64,000 nucleotides of DNA from Dyella jiangningensis (GTDB taxonomy: Bacteria > Pseudomonadota > Gammaproteobacteria > Xanthomonadales > Rhodanobacteraceae), in assembly GCA_000632805.1 (NCBI GenBank), contig CP007444.1, forward strand, positions 3,274,772 through 3,338,771, read 5' to 3'. How positions within the stretch are numbered: position 1 is the stretch's first letter; the number at the start of each line of letters is the position of its first letter. This document shows positions 18,739 through 26,987 of this stretch, one piece after another. The position numbers and the translations under genes were made by a program. The notes below the pieces were generated by a model. The model did not search any database, had not been told where the DNA came from, and saw nothing but the letters and a program-made list of their open reading frames with translations.

Positions 18739-19887
18739 ATGCTCAAATTCTGGAAGAAGAAACCCGCAGAGACGCCACCGGGCCAGCCTGCCGCACCTGC
18801 GGCGGACGAAGCACAGGCCGAGGGTTTCGCGCACGACACGGATGCCGCCTCGCTGGACCAGGGCACGTCCGCGCTCGATGAAGCGCTGGCAGAGGCCCCA
18901 CCCCACCCGGAAGCGCCGGCTGAAGACGAAGCCTTCGAACAGGTCGCCATCGCCGAAGCCGCCGCACCCGCCAAGCGCAGCTGGCGCGAACGCCTTTCCG
19001 GCAGCGCGTTCGCGCGCGGCCTGTCATCCCTGTTCGTCCGACACCCCAAGCTCGACGATGACTTGCTGGACGAGCTGGAAACCACGCTCATCACGGCCGA
19101 TGTCGGCATCGAAGCCAGCACGTCGCTGGTCGAAGACCTGCGCAAGCGCATGCACAAGCGCGAATTCGCCGATGCGTCCGCCCTGCTGACGGCACTGCGG
19201 CATGCGCTGATTGCCCTGCTGAAGCCGGTGGAGCAGCCGCTCGACGTCGCCGGCCACAAGCCGTTCGTGGTGCTCACCGTGGGCATCAATGGGGTCGGCA
19301 AGACCACCACCATCGGCAAGCTGGCACGCCGCTATCGCGATGAAGGCCGTCAGGTGATGCTGGCCGCGGGCGACACCTTCCGCGCCGCCGCAGTGGAGCA
19401 GCTGAAGACGTGGGGCGCGCGCAACGACGTGCCGGTCATTTCGCAGGGCCAGGATGCCGACGCCGCCAGCGTGATCTTCGACGCGCTGCAGGCGGCACGC
19501 TCGCGCAGCGCCGAGGTGCTCATCGCCGACACCGCCGGCCGCTTGCACACGCAGGGCGGCCTGATGGACGAGCTGGGCAAGATCGCCCGCGTCATGAAGA
19601 AGATCGACACCGAGGCGCCGCACGAAGTACTGATGGTGATCGACGGCACCACCGGCCAGAACGCCGTGAGCCAGGTACGGCAGTTCCGCCAGATCGTCGG
19701 CGTCACCGGCCTGGTGGTGACCAAGCTCGACGGCACCGCCAAGGGCGGCGTGGTGTTCGCACTCGCGCGCGAATTCGGGCTGCCGATCCGTTACGTGGGC
19801 CTGGGCGAAACCGCCACCGATTTGCGGGTGTTCGACGCCGAGGCCTATGTCGACGGCCTCCTTCCCGCCAGCCTGGGTCAAGGCTGA
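18739..19887 (+). CDS. ftsY: Signal recognition particle receptor FtsY
   Basis: FtsY (382 aa) is the membrane-associated SRP receptor GTPase for co-translational targeting. The N-terminal 80 residues form the acidic, Ala/Pro/Glu-rich A domain that follows the MLKFWKKK membrane anchor. The NG domain follows: helical N part (FVRHPKLDDDLLDELETTLI), then GINGVGKTTTIGKLA (G1), AAGDTFRAAAVEQL, DTAGRLHTQ (G3), TKLDGTAKGG (G4) and PIRYVGLGE. All GTPase motifs are intact. Confidence 0.97.
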   Translation: MLKFWKKKPAETPPGQPAAPAADEAQAEGFAHDTDAASLDQGTSALDEALAEAPPHPEAPAEDEAFEQVAIAEAAAPAKRSWRERLSGSAFARGLSSLFVRHPKLDDDLLDELETTLITADVGIEASTSLVEDLRKRMHKREFADASALLTALRHALIALLKPVEQPLDVAGHKPFVVLTVGINGVGKTTTIGKLARRYRDEGRQVMLAAGDTFRAAAVEQLKTWGARNDVPVISQGQDADAASVIFDALQAARSRSAEVLIADTAGRLHTQGGLMDELGKIARVMKKIDTEAPHEVLMVIDGTTGQNAVSQVRQFRQIVGVTGLVVTKLDGTAKGGVVFALAREFGLPIRYVGLGETATDLRVFDAEAYVDGLLPASLGQG

Positions 19888-19900
19888 GGGGGCCGGGCCG

Positions 19901-20995
19901 GTGCCGCGCTGGCTCCGAATCACCCTGCTGATCGCCAGCAGCGCGACGCTGCTGCTGGTAGCGGTAGCACTCATCGCCGTGCACTTCCTGCTGCAACCCG
20001 AGCGCATCACCGCGGTACTGAAGTCGCAGGCCCGCGAAGCCGGACTGGAACTCAACCTCGCCAGCCCCGCCACACCCGCCCTGTTTCCCCGTCCCGCGCT
20101 GGAACTGCAGGGCATCACGCTGAGTGCGCAAGGCGCCAGCATGCCGATCCTTTTGGCGGCGCGCGGTACGCTGGCCTTGCCGTGGCGAACGCTGTTCCGC
20201 GGCGAGACGATCATTTCGCAGATGCAGATCGACTCGCCGCGCGTGGATCTCGATGCGCTGCAGTCCTGGGCGTCAGGCCTGCCTTCCGGCCCGTCCACGC
20301 CACCGGCGGAAATCCCACGCATCGACGCCGGCGTGCACATCACGCGCGGCAGCCTCGTACGCGGCAACCAGATGCTGCTCGGCGATGTCGAGCTGGATGC
20401 GGGCAAGCTCGCTCCACACCAGCCCTTCCTCCTCAACATCGTCGCAAAGGACGCGCAAGGCACCCCCACGCAACTGCGCCTGTCATTGACGCCCAGCATC
20501 AATCGCGGCGCACTCCAGCTTGACAACATCGCCCTGCATCTCGCCCACAGCAGCTCGGTGACCCTGCAGTTGAAGGGCAATGCGCGCTGGCGCGGTGCGG
20601 CCGATGCATCGGCACATCTCGACGGCAAGCTCGATCACGCCAACTCCGGCGAATACGCCACGTCGATCGAACTGACACCCGCCAACGAGAACAACCCGTT
20701 GATGCTCGGCCTGAAACTCGATGGCCCCGACAACCACGCCGACCTGCAGGTACCGCCGCTCGCGCTCGCCGACTGGTGGTCGCAGCTCGATCACGACGAA
20801 GGCCCTCGCCTCGCCGTACCGCCCGGTAACGGCCACGCTGAGATCGCCCGGATCGATACCGGCGACGTGAGCATTGAAGGCCTTACCATCCAGGCCGGCA
20901 CCGACGTTCCTGCGCCCGCGACCAGCAGCGCGCCTCCTGCGCAACCTGGCTCGACCAAGCCGGCGAAACCTGCGGCGAAACGCAAATCACCATGA
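19901..20995 (+). CDS. AsmA-like membrane protein
   Basis: A 364-residue protein with one N-terminal membrane helix (LRITLLIASSATLLLVAVALIA) and a large periplasmic domain rich in beta-strand and Ala/Leu. The start of the soluble part (QPERITAVLKSQAREAGLEL) and LALPWRTLFRGETIISQMQI resemble AsmA-family repeats, which relate to outer-membrane lipid transport. The C-terminus is a low-complexity Pro/Ala/Lys tail. I take the GTG at 19901 (GAGGGGG 8 nt upstream) as the start; an ATG at 19847 would overlap ftsY by 41 nt. It overlaps mutY by 4 nt. Function not known. Confidence 0.75.
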   Translation: MPRWLRITLLIASSATLLLVAVALIAVHFLLQPERITAVLKSQAREAGLELNLASPATPALFPRPALELQGITLSAQGASMPILLAARGTLALPWRTLFRGETIISQMQIDSPRVDLDALQSWASGLPSGPSTPPAEIPRIDAGVHITRGSLVRGNQMLLGDVELDAGKLAPHQPFLLNIVAKDAQGTPTQLRLSLTPSINRGALQLDNIALHLAHSSSVTLQLKGNARWRGAADASAHLDGKLDHANSGEYATSIELTPANENNPLMLGLKLDGPDNHADLQVPPLALADWWSQLDHDEGPRLAVPPGNGHAEIARIDTGDVSIEGLTIQAGTDVPAPATSSAPPAQPGSTKPAKPAAKRKSP

Positions 20996-22023
20996 ATCCG
21001 TTCGCTTCCGCATTGCTGGCCTGGTTCGACGACCACGGCCGCAAGGACCTGCCTTGGCAGCATCCACGCGACGCGTATCGCGTGTGGCTGTCCGAAGTCA
21101 TGCTGCAGCAGACCCAAGTGGTCACGGTGATCCCGTACTTCCAGCGGTTCGTGGCGTCGCTGCCCACGCTGCGCGATCTCGCCGACGCCGATGAAGACAC
21201 CGTGCTCGCGCTGTGGTCGGGCCTTGGCTACTACCGCCGCGCGCGATTCCTGCAGCGCGCCGCCCAGATATGCGTGGCGCAGCATGACGGCGAGCTGCCA
21301 CGCGATTTCGATGCACTGGCCGCACTGCCCGGCATCGGGCGCTCGACGGCCGGCGCCATTCTTGCGCAGGCATACGGGCTGCGCTTTCCCATTCTCGACG
21401 GCAACGTCAAGCGCGTGCTCACCCGTCATCTCGGCATTCACGGGCATCCGGGCCAAAGCGTCGTGGAGAAGCTGCTGTGGCAACACGCTGATGCATTGAC
21501 ACCGACCGACCGCGTCGCTGATTACACGCAGGCCATCATGGACCTGGGCGCCACGCTCTGCGTGCGTTCGCGCCCCCAATGCGAAGCTTGTCCGCTCGCG
21601 GCCGATTGCGTGGCCAAGCGCGACAACCTCACCGCACAACTGCCCAGCGCCAAGCCGAGCAAGACCATTCCCACGCGCGATACGGTGATGCTCATCCTGC
21701 GCGATTCGCAGGGCCGTGTCCTGCTGGAACGACGCGGTCCGCAGGGCGTGTGGTCCGGCCTGTGGAGTCTGCCGGAGGCGAGCGATCACGACGGCGCCTG
21801 GCGCACCGCGCAATCGCTGGCCAGTATTGACGACGCGCAGGCACTGCCTTCGTTCGTGCACGTGTTCAGCCACTATCGCCTGCAGGTCGAGCCCCTTCTG
21901 TTCGACGAGGCGACAGCACACCCACGCATCGCGGATAATCCTTCCCTTCGCTGGTGCGGCGTCGACGAACGTGCCGCCCTCGGCCTGCCCGCCCCCGTCC
22001 GCAGCCTGCTGCAGGATCTTTGA
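20992..22023 (+). CDS. mutY: Adenine DNA glycosylase MutY
   Basis: MutY (343 aa) removes adenine mispaired with 8-oxoguanine. Visible are the catalytic Glu region [10 protein letters not shown], the helix-hairpin-helix [13 protein letters not shown], the catalytic Asp in [10 protein letters not shown], and the four-Cys [4Fe-4S] loop ([17 protein letters not shown]). A C-terminal NUDIX-like domain that recognises 8-oxoG starts near [14 protein letters not shown]. Complete and typical. It is followed by yggX, a conserved neighbour. Confidence 0.96.
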   Translation: MNPFASALLAWFDDHGRKDLPWQHPRDAYRVWLSEVMLQQTQVVTVIPYFQRFVASLPTLRDLADADEDTVLALWSGLGYYRRARFLQRAAQICVAQHDGELPRDFDALAALPGIGRSTAGAILAQAYGLRFPILDGNVKRVLTRHLGIHGHPGQSVVEKLLWQHADALTPTDRVADYTQAIMDLGATLCVRSRPQCEACPLAADCVAKRDNLTAQLPSAKPSKTIPTRDTVMLILRDSQGRVLLERRGPQGVWSGLWSLPEASDHDGAWRTAQSLASIDDAQALPSFVHVFSHYRLQVEPLLFDEATAHPRIADNPSLRWCGVDERAALGLPAPVRSLLQDL

Positions 22024-22043
22024 ACCCACATGAGCCGTACCGC

Positions 22044-22322
22044 ATGAGTCGTATCGTTCACTGCGCCAAGCTGGGCCGCGATGCCGAAGGCCTGGATTTC
22101 GCCCCCTGGCCCGGCCCCTTGGGCCAGCGCATCTACGCCGAGGTTTCCAAGGAAGCCTGGCAGCAATGGCTGGCCCACCAGACCATGCTGCTCAACGAAT
22201 ACCGCCTCAATCCGCTCGACCCCAAGTCGCGCCAGTTCCTCACCGCCGAAATGGAGAAATTCCTGTTCGGCGGCGGCGCGGACAAGCCCCAGGGCTACGT
22301 CGCGCCGGACACGGAGTCTTGA
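22044..22322 (+). CDS. yggX: Fe(2+)-trafficking protein YggX
   Basis: A 92-residue YggX-family protein, linked to iron handling and protection of Fe-S enzymes from oxidative damage. It has the family features: [19 protein letters not shown] with the conserved Cys, [34 protein letters not shown] and EMEKFLF. It begins 21 nt after mutY, whose Fe-S cluster it may help protect. Confidence 0.95.
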   Translation: MSRIVHCAKLGRDAEGLDFAPWPGPLGQRIYAEVSKEAWQQWLAHQTMLLNEYRLNPLDPKSRQFLTAEMEKFLFGGGADKPQGYVAPDTES

Positions 22323-22388
22323 CGACACGCCCCGCTTCGGATTTAATGCACGGCTCCACGCAGCATCTTCGATGCGCGTCGCCATTCT

Positions 22389-22464
22389 GGCCGGGTAGCT
22401 CAGTTGGTAGAGCAGGGGATTGAAAATCCCCGTGTCGGCGGTTCGATTCCGTCCCCGGCCACCA
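22389..22464 (+). tRNA. tRNA-Phe (GAA)
   Basis: A 76-nt cloverleaf. Acceptor arm GGCCGGG pairs with CCCGGCC, the D loop has AGCTCAGTTGGTAGAGC, the anticodon stem-loop GGGGATTGAAAATCCCC has anticodon GAA, the T arm is GGCGGTTCGATTCCGTC and CCA is encoded. It lies 66 nt after yggX. Confidence 0.97.
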
Positions 22465-22480
22465 TCACTTCCGTGATTTA

Positions 22481-22510
22481 CAAAAGCCGCACTAGTTGCG
22501 GCTTTTGTTT
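22481..22510 (+). terminator. Terminator after tRNA-Phe
   Basis: AAAAGCCGCACTAGTTGCGG followed by CTTTTG: stem AAAAGCCGCA/TGCGGCTTTT with a short loop and T-rich end, 17 nt past the tRNA. Confidence 0.85.
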
Positions 22511-22749
22511 GCCTGCGAAAAACCAGCCAAGGTTCCCTGCCCCGCCGGAAAGGGTTCGCCCCGTGCGCAGACGAGGGCAATCAGCGCGCCTTCGAATGGA
22601 TGGTGATCCCGACGGCGATTTTCGGAGTTGTCCGATCTCGCATCGGGGTGCACACGCCTACGCTTGTACGTCTCCGTCGCAGGGCTCGCGCCGTGAAGCC
22701 ACCCGCCCATCTGTCGCCACGAAACGCAAAGCCCTTGCCCATCGCGTTC

Positions 22750-23100
22750 ATGTCGCGATGGAGCGGCGTGATGATCCTCGGCCTTTTGCCGCTGAATGTG
22801 GCACTGCTCTTCTTTCAGCGCCCATCTGCGTTCGGCATGCTCGTCGCATCGATCGTCATGCTTGTGCACATCTATGGCGGAAGGCGTTGCTGCATGTCGT
22901 TACGTGATCCATACGACCTTTATCTTGCCGAGCTGTTTCTGGACCAGCATCGATTCAGTAGACGTGGCAACACATGGACGCCGCCGGGCCCTGGGTGGAT
23001 GCACGGGAGCAATGACATCGTCGAACTTGGCGAAAGCAACGTCAGCGGTCCGTACAGGGTGATAAAGCGGATCCAGCAACACATCCGCGCCAGAACGTAG
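22750..23100 (+). CDS. Hypothetical small membrane protein
   Basis: A 116-residue open frame with two adjacent hydrophobic helices (GVMILGLLPLNVALLFF and FGMLVASIVMLVHIYGG), then a soluble tail including SLRDPYDLYLAELFLDQHRF. No family recognised. The frame is open from an ATG at 22600, but that extra N-terminus is Arg-rich and of different composition, so I prefer the ATG at 22750. No strong Shine-Dalgarno. It is convergent with the next gene, with a single base between the two ends. Confidence 0.5.
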   Translation: MSRWSGVMILGLLPLNVALLFFQRPSAFGMLVASIVMLVHIYGGRRCCMSLRDPYDLYLAELFLDQHRFSRRGNTWTPPGPGWMHGSNDIVELGESNVSGPYRVIKRIQQHIRART

Positions 23101-23101
23101 G

Positions 23102-23560
23102 CTACCCGCCAACCGCCGAATACAGCTTCGCAGGCAGGTGCCCGCGGATTTCCATGACGTTCCGTTGCACGAGATTCTTGTCCACCTCCAGCGTGATGCG
23201 CTCCCTCGTCGGCGCATCGAGGTGTTCGCGCAACGCGCCGAGGAACGCCGGTGCAGCGACCAGCACCAACGCATCGAACTTGCGCTCACAACGCGCCTTG
23301 TGTAGGAAGCGGCTCAGCTGTACGGCAAAGTTGGTTGCTTCCTGCTCGGTGGCCGCTGTGTCGGGATCTTCGGCGTGACGGCCCGCACCATAGCTGTCGA
23401 AGGATCGGCCGGGGCGGTCGGAAACCAGGTCATGCTCCTGCAGACGACCTTCGGGATGGATGAAAGCGTCGAGTTCTTCCAGCGGCCCCATCGGCTGGCT
23501 GACCTGAAACAGGCGCGCCGCAGCCCGATTGGCAACCACGATCCACACGATCTTCTTCAT
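23102..23560 (-). CDS. Host-attachment-type protein (baeRF-like)
   Basis: A 152-residue protein of the family annotated as required for attachment to host cells (baeRF-like, related to archaeal release factor eRF1 domains). Conserved features: KIVWIVVANRAAARLF at the N-terminus, the SFDSYGAGRHAED block, FLHKARCERKFDALVLVAAP, and the C-terminal RITLEVDKNLVQ and HLPAKL. The start ATG at 23560 has GGAG 5 nt upstream. The biochemical role of the family is not established; some members may act in translation rather than adhesion. Cytosolic (no signal). Confidence 0.85.
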   Translation of the reverse strand: MKKIVWIVVANRAAARLFQVSQPMGPLEELDAFIHPEGRLQEHDLVSDRPGRSFDSYGAGRHAEDPDTAATEQEATNFAVQLSRFLHKARCERKFDALVLVAAPAFLGALREHLDAPTRERITLEVDKNLVQRNVMEIRGHLPAKLYSAVGG

Positions 23561-23741
23561 CACGCGCTCCCAGGATGATGTCACCAGGAATGCCGTGCAA
23601 TGCGTTTCCGGCCTTCACAGGCAGGTGTGCATCCAGCACGCGCAGGTTCCGCGCGTGTCCGTCAAGCCAGCGTGAGCGAAGCTCGCATGCCCATAACAAG
23701 AACGGTGATGAGGATTTCCTGCATCAGCAGGCATTCTCGCA

Positions 23742-24410
23742 TCAGGCCGCAGAGGCCTTGCGCAAGGAAATCCGCTCGAGCACTTCAAACGCCGCGCCAG
23801 GTGCGTGTTCCACGCAAATGGACAGCGCGTCGACACGCGCCGCAGGTATCGCGGCCGCTCGCAGGGCCAGCCAGCGCTGCAAGGCGTGCTCCTCCTCCAC
23901 GGTGGCCGGCGCGGACAGGGTCATGTGGAAACGATAGCGTTCAAACACGTAGGGATATCCGTAGCGCTGAAGATAGTGGGTTTCGATAGCGTCAAGGCCG
24001 CGGACGCGACGCTGGAATTCCGGTTCGATCAAGGGAGCCCGCAATGCTTCGACTGCTTCCGTGCAGGCGGCCGCCATGGCACTGATGGTGGCGCAATCAC
24101 CGACCGGCCGCAGGGCGAGAAAACCGCCCAGGCGACTCAGTCGCAACGTGATGGTGGTCGGCGCATACGATTGCGCGACGACGCCGACGACACGACGCAA
24201 GTCGTCGTATTCGGCGTCGGGGGAAAGCGTGAACGGCGGACGCACCGTGGCATGCCAGCCGTAGCGCCTCACGTCGGCGAGCAGGTGATTCCATCGCGGC
24301 AGCGGTATGCCCGGAATACCGTTGGGCGCCGCTTCGCCGCCCAGCCAGTCGCGCCCAAGCGCGCCAAGGGCGCTGGCCGGTGCCGGGCAGAAGTAGATCG
24401 CATAGCGCAT
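23742..24410 (-). CDS. DUF1045 protein, 2H-phosphoesterase-like
   Basis: A 222-residue protein beginning MRYAIYFCPAPASALGALGR. Two H-x-T motifs (GWHATVRPPF near residue 52 and RFHMTLSAP near 163) identify the 2H phosphoesterase fold of DUF1045, whose members occur near phosphonate-use genes. No phosphonate gene is visible here. The ATG at 24410 is chosen because the family begins with this YAIYF strand. It is a stand-alone gene with a free 435-nt upstream region. Confidence 0.83.
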   Translation of the reverse strand: MRYAIYFCPAPASALGALGRDWLGGEAAPNGIPGIPLPRWNHLLADVRRYGWHATVRPPFTLSPDAEYDDLRRVVGVVAQSYAPTTITLRLSRLGGFLALRPVGDCATISAMAAACTEAVEALRAPLIEPEFQRRVRGLDAIETHYLQRYGYPYVFERYRFHMTLSAPATVEEEHALQRWLALRAAAIPAARVDALSICVEHAPGAAFEVLERISLRKASAA

Positions 24411-24509
24411 CAGCCAGCCGCCATCAGCACGTATAGCCCGGCCGGCCACATGGCCAGGCCGGCGCCGATCCGTTGCAGCAAAAGCCCATCACGTCCCCCT
24501 TACCTGCTG

Positions 24510-24538
24510 GCCTGATGTTCACACCAGGCCTTTTTTTG
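24510..24538 (+). terminator. Terminator-like hairpin
   Basis: GGCCTG, a 10-nt loop, CAGGCC and a run of about seven T. It reads as a plus-strand terminator, although no plus-strand gene lies directly upstream. Confidence 0.55.
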
Positions 24539-24566
24539 TCTGTCGCGGTGATTACCGACGCCGAAG

Positions 24567-24586
24567 TCGTCTAGATAACTAGACGA
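24567..24586. promoter_or_regulatory. 20-bp inverted repeat, possible operator
   Basis: TCGTCTAG-ATAA-CTAGACGA, a perfect 8-bp inverted repeat with a 4-bp centre, AT-richer than its surroundings, 157 nt upstream of the DUF1045 gene. The binding protein is unknown. Confidence 0.45.
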
Positions 24587-24845
24587 ATGTGACAACACGT
24601 CGAAACGCGCCATCGCCACCAGTCAGTTGCCATTGATGCGCATCCCTCGTCGATCAACAGCACCGCCCAGGCAGCCACCCACCGCAAGGGCAGCACCCTG
24701 GCTGCTCGTCTGAAAAGCCCGCGGCGTTCCAAAGTTCACCATGGATGCGCCGCCTGAGAAGCGATGCAGTGGGCAGATTGGAGGCCTGCCCGTCCTGCCC
24801 GATCACATGTCGAGTGGCTACCGCACGGACCCTCGCCCGCTGCTG

Positions 24846-25310
24846 TTACTTGCTACCGCCTGGAACAGCGTTTTCCGCGGCCCAAGGCCACATGCGGCCC
24901 CACTGTGCCATGGCGTCGTTCCAGGGTGCATTCGCGACACTTCCCAGGTCGGACATGCTGCCCAATGCCTGTGCCGTGTCCTTTTGCCAGGTCTGTATCG
25001 CCTCCTGCAGGCCCTGGGCGAAATGAGCCTGGACGCTCGCGGCGATATGGTTGGTGACGCTGGCATCACCGAGGCGCTGCTGAAGCATCCGGCCGAACGT
25101 TTCGGCGGGCATGGCCGCCAGCGCCGACCAATCCTGCGCCTTCAGCAACTGCTCCACGCGGGCCTGCGATTCGGCGATACCGCCGTCCATGGCGCGGCTG
25201 GAGAGCTCCAGCCACTTTTTCCAGTTCTCCATCACCAGTTTGCTGATGCGCAACTGGAGTTCGCTGTTGGCCTTGTACAAGGACAGCGGTAGATCGCTCG
25301 TGTGGTTCAT
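24846..25310 (-). CDS. Phasin-family protein
   Basis: A 154-residue, almost wholly helical protein matching the phasin family: the N-terminal SLYKANSELQLRISKLVMEN and KKWLELSSR segment, a central repeat of amphipathic helices, and a Trp-rich C-terminus (MAQWGRMWPWAAENA). Phasins coat polyhydroxyalkanoate granules. No PHA synthase is in this window, so a granule role is only an inference. The start ATG at 25310 gives the typical short N-terminus; a longer frame upstream lacks similarity. Confidence 0.8.
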   Translation of the reverse strand: MNHTSDLPLSLYKANSELQLRISKLVMENWKKWLELSSRAMDGGIAESQARVEQLLKAQDWSALAAMPAETFGRMLQQRLGDASVTNHIAASVQAHFAQGLQEAIQTWQKDTAQALGSMSDLGSVANAPWNDAMAQWGRMWPWAAENAVPGGSK

Positions 25311-25765
25311 CGTTACGCCCTCGTTGGAAAGATGTCTGCCATGGCCGCCCCTATCTCCTGGCCGATAGCCTTGCAGAAACGCTTTGGCGGAAACGCGTAC
25401 CGCCAGTACTGGCCGCGCCACGCGATCACGTCCCGCTCGTTGCGGAGCATGGACCGCCCAGGTTCAACAAAATGTGTGGCCGCCTGATGGTTCCACCCTT
25501 TGTACGTCCTTTGGCGACTGGCCGATGACGCCTTGGCGACAAGCGCCCTCCAGTTCGCTTGCCGCTTGCATTCGGCGCGCGCACCGCTGGTCAAACCGTG
25601 CGCGGCGAACCCTGCATTTCGCCCTTGCTGATTGGACGCGCAGCGGCAGTGCGCCAGCATCATGCATGGTGAGCGCTTCGTTCAGCTGATAGTCCGTTTG
25701 CATTCACCGCGTGTTCTTTGCGCACATGCCAAAACTCGTGTTCCCGCCAACAAGAGGCATGTCCA
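25311..25765. other. Gene-poor gap
   Basis: 455 nt upstream of the phasin gene. Open frames exist on both strands but their translations are Arg/Cys-rich, lack Shine-Dalgarno signals and resemble no family. I see no repeat of the REP type. A decayed gene is possible. Confidence 0.5.
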
Positions 25766-26188
25766 ATGAAGAAGATCACTTCGTTGACCATCGCAGCGGC
25801 CCTGGTCTTTGCCGGCATGGCCATGGCGCAGGATGCGCTGACCGAACACGAGGTGCAGTCTTCGCTGGAGCGGCAGGGCTACAGCAAGGTGCACGACCTC
25901 GATTTCCGCAACGGCGTATGGACGGCCAAAGCGCGGAGCGCGAACGGCAAGAGCGTGTCCGTCCGCGTCGACCCCAGGACGGGCCAGGCGTTTCCGGACA
26001 AGCCGGTATCGCGATTGAGCGAAGCGGACGTTCGCGCATCGCTTTCCACCCAGGGCTACACCCACGTGCATGACGTGGATTTCGATGATGGCGTGTGGAC
26101 GGCCAAAGCCGATAACGAAGCCGGCAAGAAGGTGAAGCTGCAGCTGGACCCGGAAACGGGCCGCGTGATCGGCTCCGATCGCCATTGA
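25766..26188 (+). CDS. Secreted tandem PepSY-like protein
   Basis: A 140-residue exported protein. A signal peptide ends at about residue 21 (AGMAMA). The mature part is two PepSY-like repeats of about 55 residues: the first has QGYSKVHDLDFRNGVWTAKA with RVDPRTGQ, the second QGYTHVHDVDFDDGVWTAKA with QLDPETGR. The close match implies internal duplication. PepSY proteins are small periplasmic modulators, often of proteases; the partner is unknown. AGAGG lies 8 nt before the ATG. Confidence 0.85.
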   Translation: MKKITSLTIAAALVFAGMAMAQDALTEHEVQSSLERQGYSKVHDLDFRNGVWTAKARSANGKSVSVRVDPRTGQAFPDKPVSRLSEADVRASLSTQGYTHVHDVDFDDGVWTAKADNEAGKKVKLQLDPETGRVIGSDRH

Positions 26189-26214
26189 GAATGGGGCGAA
26201 TGCTCGCAGCCCAT

Positions 26215-26242
26215 AAAAAAAGGCCGCCCGAAGGCGGCCTTC
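26215..26242 (-). terminator. Terminator of the HU gene
   Basis: On the minus strand the stem-loop AAGGCCGCC-TTCG-GGCGGCCTTT is followed by a T-run. It is about 60 nt beyond the HU stop and could also act on the PepSY transcript from the other side. Confidence 0.85.
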
Positions 26243-26302
26243 AGGACCCCGATACGCGCGCCGGGCAGGCGCGTGGATCGTAAGGTCAGCGGATAGCAAC
26301 GC

Positions 26303-26698
26303 TTACTGCGCGGCGTCCTTGAGCTTCTTGAGCGCGCGGACCTTCAACTTCACCGTGGCCGGCTTCGCAGCGAACCACTGCTCTTCCTTGGTGAACGGAT
26401 TGATGCCCTTGCGCTTCGGCTTGGCCGGCACGTTGACGGCGGTGATCTTCAGCAGGCCCGGCAGCGTGAAGTGGCCAGCGCCCTTCTTGTGCACCGAGGA
26501 GGTGACAGCGCCTTCGAGCGTGGCGAGCACGGCACGAACGTCCTTGGCTGCCACACCGCTGGTTTCAGCGATATGGGCAACGAGGCCCGACTTGCTCAGT
26601 GCTTCCTTGATCGGCTTCTGCACGACTGCCTTGGCGGCCGTCTTTGCTGCCTTCGGAGCGGCCTTCTTCTTTGCTGCTGCTTTCTGCGCCTTCGCCAT
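26303..26698 (-). CDS. HU-family DNA-binding protein with basic N-terminal tail
   Basis: A 131-residue nucleoid protein. The first 30 or so residues are Lys/Ala-rich (MAKAQKAAAKKKAAPKAAK and on), resembling a histone H1 tail. The HU core follows: PIKEALSKSGLVAHIAETSG, GHFTLPGLLKITAVNVPAKP, the arm-type region and KGINPFTKEEQWFAAKPATV. The tail makes it about 40 residues longer than classical HU. This form is common in Xanthomonadales and presumably strengthens or changes DNA compaction. Monocistronic, with its own terminator. Confidence 0.92.
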   Translation of the reverse strand: MAKAQKAAAKKKAAPKAAKTAAKAVVQKPIKEALSKSGLVAHIAETSGVAAKDVRAVLATLEGAVTSSVHKKGAGHFTLPGLLKITAVNVPAKPKRKGINPFTKEEQWFAAKPATVKLKVRALKKLKDAAQ

Positions 26699-26987
26699 AC
26701 ATTTCCCCGTGGTCATCGAGATGATGTGTTGAATGCCTTTCGGCATGCGGAATGTATGGCATGGCGAGCGCCACGCCAAGCTGCAGAACGGAAAAAATGC
26801 GGTTTTTTTGCCGCTTTGGCCTGACAGGGGTGAAGAAAGTCACGCATCGGGCCCTCGAAAGCCTGTTTTTCAGGCCTTTTTCGTGTCACCGGTCACCGTG
26901 TTTCCATCTCGCCCCGTACGAGGCTATGGACCGGCGCCAGCGCCGCTATCTACTATCGGCCTTCGTTTAACCGCTAGGTGCCGCCTC

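Larger units (their letters stand above)
24411..24845. other. Intergenic region with a hairpin and a 20-bp palindrome
   Basis: 435 nt between two minus-strand genes. No credible gene. It contains a terminator-like hairpin (24510-24538) and a perfect inverted repeat at 24567-24586, described separately. Confidence 0.6.

Noticed and set aside
22389-22464. Integration site with a duplicated tRNA-Phe end
   Set aside because: I searched by eye for a second copy of the T-arm and acceptor sequence downstream and found none; no integrase gene either.
24510-24538. Small regulatory RNA ending at the hairpin
   Set aside because: A plausible terminator alone is not enough: I could not find a promoter or a conserved body, so it is listed only as a terminator-like hairpin.
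25313-25663. Minus-strand frame upstream of the phasin
   Set aside because: Arg/Cys-rich, no homology, no Shine-Dalgarno; kept as an empty gap.
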